Assembly: GCF_000381745.1 (NCBI RefSeq)
Contig: NZ_KB907004.1
Location: 1-47,267, forward strand
From: Psychromonas ossibalaenae ATCC BAA-1528
Lineage (GTDB): Bacteria > Pseudomonadota > Gammaproteobacteria > Enterobacterales > Psychromonadaceae
Direction: 5' to 3'
Length of the DNA stretch: 47,267 bases
Notes under the pieces: model-generated
The model's input: the letters and a program-made list of their open reading frames with translations, nothing else
Databases searched by the model: none
What the model was told of the DNA's origin: nothing
Made by a program: the position numbers and the translations under genes
Shown: in pieces, positions 1 to 9,182 of the stretch
How positions within the stretch are numbered: position 1 is the first letter of the stretch
Layout: each line of letters begins with the position of its first letter

Positions 1-266
1 GTCGCTTTTTTTAATATTTCACGCTCCATTTCTAAGCGTTTTACTTGAGCTTTTAATTTTCGGATTTCTTCCTGCTCAGGTGTCAGCTTGCCGTTCCCTC
101 TAAATGCATGACCATCATCATTTTCGGCTTCTTTGATCCAGCGACCAAGAATCTGAGCGCTAACCTCTAAGTTTCTTGACGCTTCTGCAATACTGTAATT
201 TTGCTCTCTTACCAGTGAAATGGCATCAAGTTTGAATTCTTTTGAATAGGTTTTACGTTTTTTCAT
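1..266 (-). CDS. IS3-family transposase OrfA, N-terminal part
   Basis: Translation from the ATG at 266 begins MKKRKTYSKEFKLDAISLV and continues through SIAEASRNLEVSAQILGRWI, a helix-turn-helix of the transposase_8 (IS3/IS911 OrfA) type that binds the element's ends. It then enters a charged leucine-zipper-like stretch around residues 67-88 (EIRKLKAQVKRLEMEREILKKA), the usual OrfA multimerisation region. The gene is cut by the window edge after about 88 residues. The programmed-frameshift region and the DDE-containing OrfB are not visible, so activity cannot be judged. Confidence 0.88.
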   Translation of the reverse strand, partial: MKKRKTYSKEFKLDAISLVREQNYSIAEASRNLEVSAQILGRWIKEAENDDGHAFRGNGKLTPEQEEIRKLKAQVKRLEMEREILKKA

Positions 267-315
267 TTAAATCTCCAGTTAAATCAATTATGTCTTAACT
301 GGGTTAGTCGTATCA
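1..315 (-). mobile_element. IS3-family insertion sequence, 5' end only (runs off the left edge)
   Basis: The minus strand carries the start of an IS3-type orfA. About 50 bases upstream of its ATG the sequence reads TGATACGACTAACC inward from position 315, which fits a TG...CA-type terminal inverted repeat. Coding sequence of an unrelated DHH gene resumes just beyond it. The element end at 315 is inferred; the other end, orfB and the target duplication lie outside the window. Bases 316-318 (ATT) would be one copy of a 3-bp target duplication if the boundary is right. Confidence 0.75.
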
Positions 316-318
316 ATT

Positions 319-1154
319 AAACCACGTCACAAGCCACAGATGACGATAAACTTACCATACTAGATATTTCTATGGAAAAGAATATCAATGGGTTAGAAAG
401 TGTCTTAGATAACGGGGCAAGTGTATTTTATGTGGATCATCATCGCGCTGGTGATATTCCACAGCATCATAACTTACAAGCTCACATCGATCTTGATGCA
501 AATATCTGTACCGCGTTGATTGTTGATAAGCAGTTAAATGGTCAATTCCACGATTGGGCTATTACGGCTGCGTATGGTGATAATTTAATAGCTAAAGCGG
601 GGCAGTTAGCAAAGCAGGCTGGGTACTCAGCAGAGCAGGCTGAGCAGCTTAAAGAACTAGGTACGTTGATTAACTACAATGGTTATGGTGCAAATGTTAA
701 TGATCTTCATTTTTCGCCGGCTGAATTATTTAAAGCGTTATTAAAGTACTCATCCCCTTTTGAGGTCTTTGCGGATAAGACATCTCCTTTTTATACCTTA
801 CAGCTGGTATATCAGTCGGATATGGATAATGCGCTAGCTGCTGCCGCTAAGCATCAAAGTGAAAAACTGAGCGTGTTTGAGCTGCCTAATGAAGCCTGGT
901 CTCGTCGTATTAGTGGTGTATACGGTAATTTATTAGCCAATCAATACCCAAATTCGGCTCATGTTGTATTAACGAAAAACCGCGATGGTTCTTATCTTGT
1001 CTCTCTTCGGGCTCCGCTCAATAACAAGCAAAGTGCAGATGATATCTGCAGCCAGTTTGCAACTGGTGGTGGACGCGCAGCGGCCGCTGGAATCAATCAG
1101 CTTCCTAATGAAGAGTTAGCAAACCTGATTTCGGTTATTGAAGAAACCTATTAG
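319..1154 (+). pseudogene. DHH-family phosphoesterase, 5'-truncated by IS insertion
   Basis: An open frame from the first ATG (372) gives 260 aa, but the frame reads back to a stop at 318-320 and the residues before the ATG (DDDKLTILDIS) look like genuine DHH-family sequence. The DHH motif is at residues 22-24 (FYVDHH) and a DHHA1-type glycine-rich motif (GGGRAAAAG) lies near residue 231. The N-terminal segment that should carry the first metal-binding Asp motif is missing, replaced by the IS element ending at about 315. Intact relatives, roughly 320-330 aa, are predicted phosphodiesterases or nucleases. The remnant is probably inactive, though the open frame is undamaged downstream, suggesting a recent insertion. 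A likely terminator follows at 1229-1253. Confidence 0.8.
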
Positions 1155-1951
1155 TGTTAGCCTTATTGTTGGTAAGCTGTTGATTTGTAATGCTCTTTCG
1201 TTCTTGTGGCGTTTTTCTATATGTTTGGGCTGAGGTTTTAACCTCGGCGTTTTGAGGTTGTACTTTCAGAGCAATGCCGGAGCTCGGTTCTGCAAGAGAG
1301 GGGCTCTTTTTAAGAGCCAGGTGTTTTTTTGGTTGTTTTGTGATTTAAAGTGTGATTATGTCGATTTAATCGGGTTATATTGGTTTTGTTTATTTATTCT
1401 TGGAATAAAAAATGTGAAACTTATCAATAGCGACTTTGTCTTAAAGTCTCATGATGGACAGAAAGATGTCACAGGCTCTTGTTATGAGTTAAGTGCTGAT
1501 GGTAATCAGTTTATTAGTGGTTTGCGCTCTGTTCCAGTGGTAGGGAGGTCATAGTTCTGAGTACCCCTGTTAGATTAATTTTGATATCACCCACATTAAA
1601 GCGCTATTGAACACTCATTGCCATATCGACCTCCTGCACTATTGGTGATTGTTTCTGACGGCCCTATCTATTGCACTAAGGCAACTGTACTTTTCTGCGA
1701 ATGCGTTCGCGAAGTAGATTTTATAAAAACAAGAGATATAGTTAAAGGTAAAAAAGTGGAATCAAATTTTTAGTGTTATGTTTTTTGATATACTGAATAT
1801 TTATCAGAGAATACTTGTTTAAAAGATTGAAAATTTGTTGTAGTTTTGTCGTGCCTACTATCAGTTAATACATTTTCCTGTTCTATTTTGTTATTCAGAT
1901 TGAATTATTTATGGCGGTATTCGGTTATTCATTTTAGGAATTATTGGTTTT
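1155..1951. other. 797-bp intergenic stretch with no recognisable gene
   Basis: It holds the terminator at 1229-1253, then a second hairpin (GGCTCTT 1302-1308 with AAGAGCC 1312-1318) followed by a T-rich run. An open stretch at 1252-1554 encodes 100 residues that I do not recognise. Its last 45 residues (from VKLINSDFVLKSHDGQ) look more protein-like than the hydrophobic start, but no good ribosome binding site precedes them. From about 1690 the DNA is strongly AT-rich and probably carries the wecA promoter; I cannot place -35/-10 elements with confidence. I found no ops/JUMPstart (GGCGGTAGC) element. Confidence 0.4.
1229..1253 (+). terminator. Rho-independent terminator after the DHH gene
   Basis: GCTGAGGT (1229-1236) pairs with ACCTCGGC (1241-1248) around a TTTA loop, with one G-T wobble, and is followed by GTTTT. 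It sits 75 bases after the DHH stop codon. Confidence 0.6.
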
Positions 1952-3058
1952 ATGATTTTTGCTTTTTTTCTTCTTGTTATTGCATTTTGCAGTTCGTTGA
2001 CCGCAATTATAATGTTACGTCCCTTGGGAATAAAAATAGGGCTTACGGATAGACCTAACGCGCGAAAAAATCATGTCGGGCATATTCCATTAATCGGCGG
2101 CATTTCTGTATACATAGGCTTGTTTGTTACCAGCCTAATCATCCTTGTTTTTTATCCGCATCATGTCAGTGAGTTAATGACTTATCTGTTTGCTTCATTA
2201 CTGATAGTTCTTACCGGCGTATTAGATGATCGTTTCGATTTGAGCGTTAGAATCCGTATTATTGTTCAAATAGTGATCACTTCAATTATGATGTTTGTTG
2301 CTGGTGACGCCCTTTTTAATGTGGGCAATTTATTTGGTTTTGGTGATATTAATATGGGCTATTTTGCTTATCCGCTTACCGTTATCATAGTTATAGGCTC
2401 AATTAGTGCCTACAACATGGTTGACGGCATTGATGGTTTAATTGGTGGGATAAGTGTTGCGACCTTTATTCCTTTGTCGGTTTTGTTTTACCTTTCTGAA
2501 GATATCCATGAAATGTTTTTCTGTTTATTATGCTTAGCAGTTTTAACGCCTTATCTTCTGTATAATTTACAGCTAACTAAGTACTGTTCTAAAAAAATAT
2601 TTATGGGTGATGCCGGAAGTATGTTTCTTGGTTTGACCGTCGTGTGGTTGATCGTTATCGGAGGTCAAAAGCACTCATCTGGTTTATCAGCAGACACTTC
2701 GGCTTTTTCTCCCATTATAGGAGTCTGGATCCTTGCTTTACCTTTATTGGATATGATTTCCATTATGCTTCGCCGCATAAAAAAAGGTTTTTCTCCTTTC
2801 AAACCGGATCGAGACCATTTACACCATATATTTATGAGGGCTGGTTTTAGTTCAAGAGAAACCCTGATAATAATTACCATTATATCTTTACTGCTAAGTT
2901 CGATTGGTGTTTTAACAACACTTTACTCGGTTCCTGACTATTTACAGCTAGGTGCATTTTTAAGTTTATTACTTGCCTATAATTATTCACTCTCTCGCGT
3001 ATGGGTACTGGTGACTATTTACCGCGGAGGTACAACGGTCAATCGATTATCCAGATAA
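1952..3058 (+). CDS. wecA: Undecaprenyl-phosphate GlcNAc-1-phosphate transferase (WecA-like)
   Basis: This 368-aa polytopic inner-membrane protein belongs to the MraY/WecA polyprenyl-phosphate N-acetylhexosamine-1-phosphate transferase family. WecA loads GlcNAc-1-P onto undecaprenyl phosphate to start O-antigen or enterobacterial common antigen synthesis. Visible family signatures are GLTDRPNARKNH followed by IPLIGGISVY near the N-terminus, the catalytic NMVDGIDGL, FMGDAGSMFLG, and the basic DRDHLHHIF loop. Length and N-terminal spacing match E. coli WecA, and no other in-frame start exists before the stop at 1901. The nearest AGGA is about 13 bases upstream, so translation initiation may be weak. 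It opens the polysaccharide locus and is separated from rmlB by 388 bp. Confidence 0.88.
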   Translation: MIFAFFLLVIAFCSSLTAIIMLRPLGIKIGLTDRPNARKNHVGHIPLIGGISVYIGLFVTSLIILVFYPHHVSELMTYLFASLLIVLTGVLDDRFDLSVRIRIIVQIVITSIMMFVAGDALFNVGNLFGFGDINMGYFAYPLTVIIVIGSISAYNMVDGIDGLIGGISVATFIPLSVLFYLSEDIHEMFFCLLCLAVLTPYLLYNLQLTKYCSKKIFMGDAGSMFLGLTVVWLIVIGGQKHSSGLSADTSAFSPIIGVWILALPLLDMISIMLRRIKKGFSPFKPDRDHLHHIFMRAGFSSRETLIIITIISLLLSSIGVLTTLYSVPDYLQLGAFLSLLLAYNYSLSRVWVLVTIYRGGTTVNRLSR

Positions 3059-3446
3059 AACAAGAATAAAAGACAGGTGATAGATAAAATGTAAACGACC
3101 TGATTATGTGAAATGGAATAGTGTTCTACGAAACTGGAGGGGATAATCCTAGCGTTTTTATTTTGTACTTTCAGCACACCCCTGGAGCTGGCAATTATTC
3201 TGATGCTGAGGAGTGTGTTACACATTTTAAAAGATATTCATAAGTTGTAAAGTGAGTTAGTGATAAATTATTCTCCTATTATGCTTAAATGTAGCGCTGG
3301 ATATTGGCCGGGCCACATTGGTAATGCTCTAAAAGCAGAACTAATGATAACTTTCAAATCTTCGATTTTTCACCTGAATAATTATGGGTAGATATGTGAT
3401 AGACTTTAGCAATTTCTATTTTTAATTTTTTAACTCAGGAATAATT
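3059..3446. other. 388-bp intergenic region between wecA and rmlB
   Basis: No gene is recognised. The stretch at 3163-3202 resembles 1258-1292 (identical TTGTACTTTCAG, then GGAGCT at the same distance). The last 120 bases before rmlB are AT-rich and probably contain the rml promoter; no convincing -35/-10 pair stands out. Confidence 0.4.
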
Positions 3447-4517
3447 ATGATTTTAATCACCGGTGGTGCCGGCTTTATAGGCAGCGCAGTTGTGCGTCAT
3501 ATTATCGGCAACACAAATGATTCTGTTGTTAATGTGGACTGTTTAACTTATGCAGGCAATGTTGAGTCTGTTGCGACTGTTTCTGACAGTGACCGTTACC
3601 ATTTTGTACAGGCAGATATTTGTGACGCTAAAGCTATGGCGGACGTTTTTAAACAATATCAGCCAGATGCAGTAATGCATTTAGCGGCCGAGTCACATGT
3701 GGATCGTTCAATCGATGGTCCTGCGGATTTCATGCAGACTAATATTATCGGTACATTTACCTTGTTAGAAGCTGCACGTAGTTATTGGACTATTTTGCCT
3801 GAAGACAAAAAACAGGCTTTTCGTTTTCATCATATTAGTACTGATGAAGTTTATGGTGATTTAGAAGGTACGGATGATTTATTCACCGAAGAAACGCCTT
3901 ATGAACCAAGCTCACCTTATTCTGCTTCTAAAGCTTCAAGTGACCACTTAGTCCGAGCATGGAACAGAACTTATGGTTTACCGGTTATTGTGACTAACTG
4001 CTCGAACAATTATGGGCCGTATCATTTTCCTGAAAAATTGATTCCACATATTATTTTAAATGCACTAGGGGCTAAATCGTTACCAATTTATGGTGACGGC
4101 AGTCAGATTCGTGACTGGTTGTATGTAGAAGACCATGCTCGCGCGCTTTATAAGGTTGTGACTGAAGGTATTGTTGGTGAAACCTATAATATTGGTGGCC
4201 ATAATGAAAAAAAGAATATCGAAGTCGTGCAGACCTTATGCGAATTATTAGATGAATTAGTGCCAGCTAGAAGCAATGCCGCCACTAGTCATTTAACTTC
4301 ATATAGTGAGCTGATTACTTTTGTAAAAGATCGGCCAGGTCATGACGTTCGTTATGCTATTGATGCTTCGAAAATTGATAAAGAGTTAGGCTGGACGCCG
4401 AAAGAGAGTTTTGAAACAGGTATTCGCAAGACTGTTGAATGGTATTTAAATAATGAAAACTGGTGGAAGCGCGTGTTAAGCGGCGAATATCAACTAGAGC
4501 GTATTGGGGATAAATAA
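3447..4517 (+). CDS. rmlB: dTDP-glucose 4,6-dehydratase RmlB
   Basis: This cytosolic 356-aa short-chain dehydrogenase/reductase-fold enzyme converts dTDP-D-glucose to dTDP-4-keto-6-deoxyglucose, the second step of dTDP-L-rhamnose synthesis. The NAD-binding GGAGFIG is at residues 6-12, the catalytic TDE at 132-134 and the YxxxK pair at Y158/K162 within SPYSASK. The [12 protein letters not shown] motif typical of RmlB is present. Length matches the family. It is the first of four tightly spaced genes in the order rmlBACD, with rmlA starting 2 bases after its stop. Confidence 0.96.
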   Translation: MILITGGAGFIGSAVVRHIIGNTNDSVVNVDCLTYAGNVESVATVSDSDRYHFVQADICDAKAMADVFKQYQPDAVMHLAAESHVDRSIDGPADFMQTNIIGTFTLLEAARSYWTILPEDKKQAFRFHHISTDEVYGDLEGTDDLFTEETPYEPSSPYSASKASSDHLVRAWNRTYGLPVIVTNCSNNYGPYHFPEKLIPHIILNALGAKSLPIYGDGSQIRDWLYVEDHARALYKVVTEGIVGETYNIGGHNEKKNIEVVQTLCELLDELVPARSNAATSHLTSYSELITFVKDRPGHDVRYAIDASKIDKELGWTPKESFETGIRKTVEWYLNNENWWKRVLSGEYQLERIGDK

Positions 4518-4519
4518 GC

Positions 4520-5401
4520 ATGGCTAATTATAAAGGCATTATTTTAGCGGGTGGCTCAGGCAGCCGCTTATACCCAATTACACTAGGTACTTCTAAACAG
4601 TTATTACCTATTTACGATAAACCGATGATTTTTTACCCGCTTTCTGTTTTGATGTTGGCAGGTATTAAAGATATTTTAATCATCTCAACACCAGAAGACT
4701 TACCAAACTTTGAGCGTATGTTAGGTAATGGTAATCAATTTGGTATTAAAATTAGTTACAAAGAACAGCCAAGCCCTGATGGATTAGCACAAGCCTTTAT
4801 TATCGGTGAAGAGTTCATCGGTAATGATAATGTCGCTTTAGTTTTAGGGGATAATATCTTCTATGGTCAACATTTTTCTGACAAACTACTTGCTGCAGCA
4901 AAAGTCGAAAAGGGGGCTTCAGTATTTGGTTATCATGTCACTGATCCTGAGCGCTTTGGTGTGGTTGGATTTGATGAAGGTGGTAAAGCATTAAGTATTG
5001 AAGAGAAGCCGGAACAACCAAAATCAAATTATGCAGTAACGGGTTTGTATTTTTATGACAATGATGTGGTTGCTATAGCAAAATCTATTAAGCCGTCACT
5101 CCGTGGTGAGTTAGAGATTACTGACGTAAATATTGCGTATTTAGAGCGTGGTGATTTAAATGTTGAGTTACTCGGGCGTGGTTTTGCTTGGCTTGATACA
5201 GGTACACATGATTCACTCTTGGAAGCGAGTCAATTTGTGCAGACTATTGAGCATCGCCAGGGGTTCAAAGTAGCCTGCTTAGAAGAAATTGCCTATGTAC
5301 AGGGCTGGTTAAGTAAAGATGAACTACTTGTACAGGCAGAAAAACTGAAGAAAACAGGTTACGGCCAGTATTTATTTGATATTGCAAATGGAATAATTTA
5401 A
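4520..5401 (+). CDS. rmlA: Glucose-1-phosphate thymidylyltransferase RmlA
   Basis: This 293-aa nucleotidyltransferase makes dTDP-glucose from dTTP and glucose-1-phosphate, the first and feedback-controlled step of the rhamnose pathway. The nucleotide-binding loop [11 protein letters not shown] (residues 9-19) and [17 protein letters not shown] directly follow the start, and the sugar-binding EEKP and GELEITDVN motifs are present. Its stop codon overlaps the start of rmlC (TAATG), so translation is probably coupled. Confidence 0.96.
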   Translation: MANYKGIILAGGSGSRLYPITLGTSKQLLPIYDKPMIFYPLSVLMLAGIKDILIISTPEDLPNFERMLGNGNQFGIKISYKEQPSPDGLAQAFIIGEEFIGNDNVALVLGDNIFYGQHFSDKLLAAAKVEKGASVFGYHVTDPERFGVVGFDEGGKALSIEEKPEQPKSNYAVTGLYFYDNDVVAIAKSIKPSLRGELEITDVNIAYLERGDLNVELLGRGFAWLDTGTHDSLLEASQFVQTIEHRQGFKVACLEEIAYVQGWLSKDELLVQAEKLKKTGYGQYLFDIANGII

Positions 5402-5949
5402 TGAAGTTTATTGACACTGAGATCGCAGATGTAAAAATTGTTGAAGTCAATGTGTTTGGCGATGAGCGTGGTTTTTTTATGGAAACTTTTCGTGCAGATA
5501 AGTTTATGAAACAAACGGGTGCAAAACCATTTGTACAAGATAACCAGAGCAAGTCAACTAAAGGAATTTTACGTGGTTTACATTATCAGCAAACACAAAC
5601 ACAAGGTAAGTTAGTGCGTGTTACATCAGGCAGCGTTTATGATGTTGCTGTGGATATGCGTCAGTCGTCTCCTACTTTTGGTAAAGCGGTTGGGGTTGTA
5701 CTTTCGGCTGAAAATAAACGCCAGTTATGGGTGCCAGAAGGGTTTGCTCATGGCTTCTATGTAATGACTGAGTTGGCCGAGTTTGCTTATAAATGCACTG
5801 ATTATTACCATCCTGAGTCTGAAGTGTCACTGCGTTGGGATGATGCTGACATTGCTATTGAATGGCCGTTAGCTGATGGTGAACTGCCGCAATTATCTGA
5901 GAAAGATGCAAGCGGTTTGTCATTTAAAGATGCTCCTAAATTCGGTTAA
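5401..5949 (+). CDS. rmlC: dTDP-4-dehydrorhamnose 3,5-epimerase RmlC
   Basis: This 182-aa cupin-fold epimerase inverts C3 and C5 of dTDP-4-keto-6-deoxyglucose. The signature DERGFFMETF, the catalytic histidine in LRGLHYQ (H61), FAHGFYV and the YKCTDYYHPE segment carrying the catalytic tyrosine are all visible. Length is typical. The start overlaps the rmlA stop by one base and rmlD begins 14 bases after its stop. Confidence 0.96.
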   Translation: MKFIDTEIADVKIVEVNVFGDERGFFMETFRADKFMKQTGAKPFVQDNQSKSTKGILRGLHYQQTQTQGKLVRVTSGSVYDVAVDMRQSSPTFGKAVGVVLSAENKRQLWVPEGFAHGFYVMTELAEFAYKCTDYYHPESEVSLRWDDADIAIEWPLADGELPQLSEKDASGLSFKDAPKFG

Positions 5950-5963
5950 AGAGTCGATTAAGT

Positions 5964-6827
5964 ATGAAAGTATTAATTACAGGTAAAGGCGGGCAGCTTG
6001 CTTGGGAGCTTGAGCAATTAGCGCCTAAAGAGTTTGATGTTATTAGTGTTGGTATTAATGAGTTAGATATAACGGATGAGCATTTAGTCGCGCAATATAT
6101 TGCGGCAACGAAGCCTGATTTGGTGATCAATGCCGCTGCTTACACGGCTGTAGATCAAGCAGAGAAAGATGTTGAGGCAGCTTACGCAGTGAATGAATCA
6201 GGTGTTAAGTATTTAGCACAAGCCTGTAAAAAGATTAATGCGCGTATTTTACATATATCTACAGACTTCATTTTTGATGGAACCAGTACTAGCCCGTATA
6301 AAACTGATGCCAAACCTAATCCGGTAAATGTGTATGGCGCTTCAAAACTAGCTGGAGATGCAGCGCTTCAAGAAATATTGCCTGAAGCAAGTGTGATTGT
6401 TCGTACTGCTTGGGTTTATTCGGTCAATGGTAATAACTTCGTAAAAAGCATGTTGCGTTTAATGCAGGAAAAACCACAGCTTGGCATCATTTATGACCAG
6501 GTAGGCACGCCGACATGGGCAAAAGGCCTCGCACAATGGTTATGGGCAATTGCAGATAAATCTAAAGTAAAAGGTATTTATCACTGGACGGATGCAGGTG
6601 TTGCCTCTTGGTATGATTTTGCGATTGCGATTCAAGAATTAGGTTTAGAAAAAGGTCTGCTCACTGAAGCGGTTCCTGTGTTGCCAATACCAAGCTCTGC
6701 TTATCCTACGCCTGTAGCAAGGCCTGCATTTTCAGTGATTGATAAAGCAAGTGCAGAAGCCGTTTCTGGGTTGAATACTGTGCACTGGCGCAAGCAGTTA
6801 TCTGCTATGATGGATGGGTTACTTTAG
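5964..6827 (+). CDS. rmlD: dTDP-4-dehydrorhamnose reductase RmlD
   Basis: This 287-aa reductase completes dTDP-L-rhamnose synthesis using NAD(P)H. The N-terminal TGKGGQLAWEL dinucleotide-binding loop, HISTDFIFDG and the YxxxK catalytic pair (Y124/K128 in YGASKLAGD) are present. Length matches RmlD. It closes the rml set; a decayed ugd tail follows within 15 bases of the stop, indicating that other sugar-nucleotide genes once stood here. Confidence 0.95.
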   Translation: MKVLITGKGGQLAWELEQLAPKEFDVISVGINELDITDEHLVAQYIAATKPDLVINAAAYTAVDQAEKDVEAAYAVNESGVKYLAQACKKINARILHISTDFIFDGTSTSPYKTDAKPNPVNVYGASKLAGDAALQEILPEASVIVRTAWVYSVNGNNFVKSMLRLMQEKPQLGIIYDQVGTPTWAKGLAQWLWAIADKSKVKGIYHWTDAGVASWYDFAIAIQELGLEKGLLTEAVPVLPIPSSAYPTPVARPAFSVIDKASAEAVSGLNTVHWRKQLSAMMDGLL

Positions 6828-6841
6828 TTGTATTATAAATT

Positions 6842-6925
6842 ATGACTCTGCCCAACCGCATGAGTAATGACTTAAGCGATGTGGCAGATAAAGTTTAGGT
6901 ACGTTATTTGTTTGGTAGTGATTAG
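6842..6925 (+). pseudogene. Remnant of the ugd 3' end (UDP-glucose 6-dehydrogenase C-terminus)
   Basis: From 6854 the frame reads NRMSNDLSDVADKV, an in-frame TAG at 6896-6898, then VRYLFGSD and a stop at 6923-6925. The intact Ugd at 25240-26406 ends [23 protein letters not shown], and about 14 of the last 23 positions agree, including the terminal LFG-x-D. No upstream part of the gene is recognisable. It is a scar of a lost ugd copy that once followed rmlD. Confidence 0.8.
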
Positions 6926-7223
6926 TGTTGATGCATATTTGAAACGAGAGTTTTAACCTCTGCTTTTTTTGCTTTGTATTTTTATGTCTTCAATATGGTC
7001 TCGTTTTACTGACTCCTGCTTCAAGTGGTTTGGGTATATACCTCTTGCTTAATTCTTCCCTGTTTACAACGTAATAAAATAATACTGAAATGAAGTCATT
7101 ATCAGCCTTACGTTTTATTGTAGCTGACTTAAATGTTATGTTTTGCGGTGAGTCTGAAAAATTATAGACATTTTTTTTCAGATACAGGTAAAATTCTGCT
7201 CTTTGACCTTGTGAATAAGTGAC
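6926..7223. other. Intergenic DNA between the ugd remnant and gmm
   Basis: It contains a degenerate terminator-like motif at 6945-6967 (GAGAG, TTTTAA, CCTCTGC, then a T run) resembling the one at 1229-1253, and a 9-bp AT-rich inverted repeat (TCTGAAAAA 7153-7161 with TTTTTCAGA 7174-7182) upstream of gmm. No other gene is recognised. A promoter for the GDP-sugar genes probably lies here. Confidence 0.35.
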
Positions 7224-7694
7224 ATGCTCCCATTAAGTACGTTTAAAACAGTTATTGCTTCAACCCCTTTGGTTTCTATTGATCTGATCGTTAAAAATAA
7301 AGACGGCAAGGTGCTGCTTGGAAAACGGACTAACCGTCCTGCTAAAGGTTATTGGTTTGTACCCGGTGGCAGAGTACTTAAAGATGAATCTTTAGACCTG
7401 GCATTTAATCGCCTTATAAAAATTGAGCTTGGCTTATCTGGCGTAAAAGCAGGTTTTAAAGGTGTTTATCAGCACTTTTATGAAGATAACTTTTCAGAAG
7501 ATAACTTTACGACTCATTATGTTGTTTTGGCTTATGAAATCATCTTTAATGGTGAGTTATCTTCATTGCCAGATGAGCAGCATTCTGGATATAGCTGGTT
7601 TAGCGAATCAGGTTTATTAGAAGATAGCGACGTTCATACTCATACAAAATGGTATTTTCAGGCTGATAAGCAAGCCGATTTTTTGTTCAACTAA
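7224..7694 (+). CDS. gmm: GDP-mannose mannosyl hydrolase (Nudix), Gmm/WcaH-like
   Basis: This 156-aa Nudix-fold protein hydrolyses GDP-mannose or GDP-glucose with inversion to GDP and the free sugar, possibly balancing GDP-sugar pools. The variant Nudix box at residues 48-70 (GGRVLKDESLDLAFNRLIK, then IELG) has the altered spacing and composition characteristic of Gmm rather than the canonical REUXEE box. YWFVPGGR and the conserved N-terminal TPLVSIDLIV also fit. It leads the GDP-mannose/fucose gene group. The ribosome binding site is weak. Confidence 0.88.
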   Translation: MLPLSTFKTVIASTPLVSIDLIVKNKDGKVLLGKRTNRPAKGYWFVPGGRVLKDESLDLAFNRLIKIELGLSGVKAGFKGVYQHFYEDNFSEDNFTTHYVVLAYEIIFNGELSSLPDEQHSGYSWFSESGLLEDSDVHTHTKWYFQADKQADFLFN

Positions 7695-7760
7695 AATTAA
7701 CACTCCGTTTTACTACAAAATGGAGGGAATTCAAAATCACAAGATTGGATAAATATTAAT

Positions 7761-9173
7761 ATGATCACTCCTGTTATTATGGCCGGTGGCTCCGGTTCTC
7801 GTTTATGGCCCCTAAGTCGTTCTTTATATCCTAAACAGTTTTTAGCCCTGACGGGTAAACAGACAATGCTGCAGGAAACCGTGCAGAGATTAGTTGGATT
7901 AGACGTTAGTACTCCAGTGGTTATTTGCAATGAAGAGCACCGCTTTATTGCTGCTGAACAGTTGCGGGAAATAAATAAGGTGGGTTCAATTATATTAGAG
8001 CCAGTAGGGCGCAATACGGCACCGGCTATTGCATTGGCTGCTGAGGTGCTTCAAAGCCAAGAGCAAGGCAATGATCCGTTGCTGCTTGTTTTAGCGGCTG
8101 ACCATGTTATCCAGGATCAGGTTTCGTTCAGAGAAGCGGTAAAGAACGCTATCCCATTAGCAGAGCACGGGAAATTAGTGACCTTTGGTGTCGTGCCGAC
8201 AGAGGCGCATACAGGTTATGGATATATTAAACGTGGTGACAGTGTCCCTAATTCAAACGGCTACGATGTAAATAAATTTGTAGAAAAACCAGATGCTGAA
8301 ACGGCTTCAAACTATTTAGAAAGTGGTGAGTATTACTGGAACAGCGGCATGTTTTTATTTAAAGCAAGCCGTTACTTGCAAGAATTAGAAAAATTTCGTC
8401 CGGATATATTCACAGCCTGTAAAAAATCGCTTGAAAACCGCTCACAAGATCACGATTTCGTCCGCCTTGATATCGCTGAGTTTAAAGCATGCTCTGATGA
8501 ATCAATTGATTATGCCGTGATGGAAAAAACTGATGATGCAGTGGTTGTGCCGTTGGATGCAGGCTGGAATGATATCGGTTCCTGGTCAGCGCTTTGGGAA
8601 GTGAATGTCAAAGATGCAAACGGCAATGCATGCAAAGGTGATGTTATGCTGGAGGACAGCAAAAACTGCTTGGTTCATGGCGGGGAGCGCTTAATTGCAA
8701 CGGTTGGTCTTGAAGATATTGTTATCATTGATACTAAAGATGCGGTCATGGTTGCTCATAAAGATAAAGTTCAAGAAGTTAAACAAATTGTAGAAAAATT
8801 AAAAGCGGATGGTCGAGATGAATTCAAACTTCATCGCGAAGTGTACCGACCTTGGGGGAAATATGACTCCATTGATAACGGCCCTCGCTACCAAGTGAAA
8901 AGAATTACTGTGAAAGCCGGCGAAAAGTTGTCAATGCAAATGCATCATCACCGTGCAGAGCATTGGATTGTCGTGTCAGGTACTGCGAGTGTCACTAATG
9001 GTGATAAAACTTTCTTAGTAACAGAAAACGAATCAACTTATATCCCAGTCGGCACTATTCATGGGTTAGAAAATCCGGGTAAAGTGCCTTTAGAAATGAT
9101 TGAAGTGCAGTCAGGCTCGTATTTAGGTGAAGACGATATTGTTCGTTTTGAAGATCGTTACAGTCGAGTATAA
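7761..9173 (+). CDS. manC: Mannose-1-phosphate guanylyltransferase / mannose-6-phosphate isomerase
   Basis: This 470-aa bifunctional enzyme makes GDP-mannose. The N-terminal nucleotidyltransferase domain carries [21 protein letters not shown] near residues 7-27, plus FVEKPD and WNSGMF. The C-terminal cupin-type phosphomannose isomerase domain (about 350-470) includes the metal-binding [14 protein letters not shown]. The length is that of the two-domain type II proteins. manB starts 9 bases after its stop. Confidence 0.95.
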   Translation: MITPVIMAGGSGSRLWPLSRSLYPKQFLALTGKQTMLQETVQRLVGLDVSTPVVICNEEHRFIAAEQLREINKVGSIILEPVGRNTAPAIALAAEVLQSQEQGNDPLLLVLAADHVIQDQVSFREAVKNAIPLAEHGKLVTFGVVPTEAHTGYGYIKRGDSVPNSNGYDVNKFVEKPDAETASNYLESGEYYWNSGMFLFKASRYLQELEKFRPDIFTACKKSLENRSQDHDFVRLDIAEFKACSDESIDYAVMEKTDDAVVVPLDAGWNDIGSWSALWEVNVKDANGNACKGDVMLEDSKNCLVHGGERLIATVGLEDIVIIDTKDAVMVAHKDKVQEVKQIVEKLKADGRDEFKLHREVYRPWGKYDSIDNGPRYQVKRITVKAGEKLSMQMHHHRAEHWIVVSGTASVTNGDKTFLVTENESTYIPVGTIHGLENPGKVPLEMIEVQSGSYLGEDDIVRFEDRYSRV

Positions 9174-9182
9174 GGATTCAGC

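Noticed and set aside
1252..1554. 100-aa open frame as a real gene
   Set aside because: The start lies within a terminator region, there is no ribosome binding site, the first half is low-complexity hydrophobic sequence and no family is recognised. It is listed as an intergenic stretch and a low-interest finding instead.
1911..1923. ops/JUMPstart-like element (GGCGGTAT) before wecA
   Set aside because: Only the first seven bases agree with the GGCGGTAGCNT core and no flanking JUMPstart sequence is seen.
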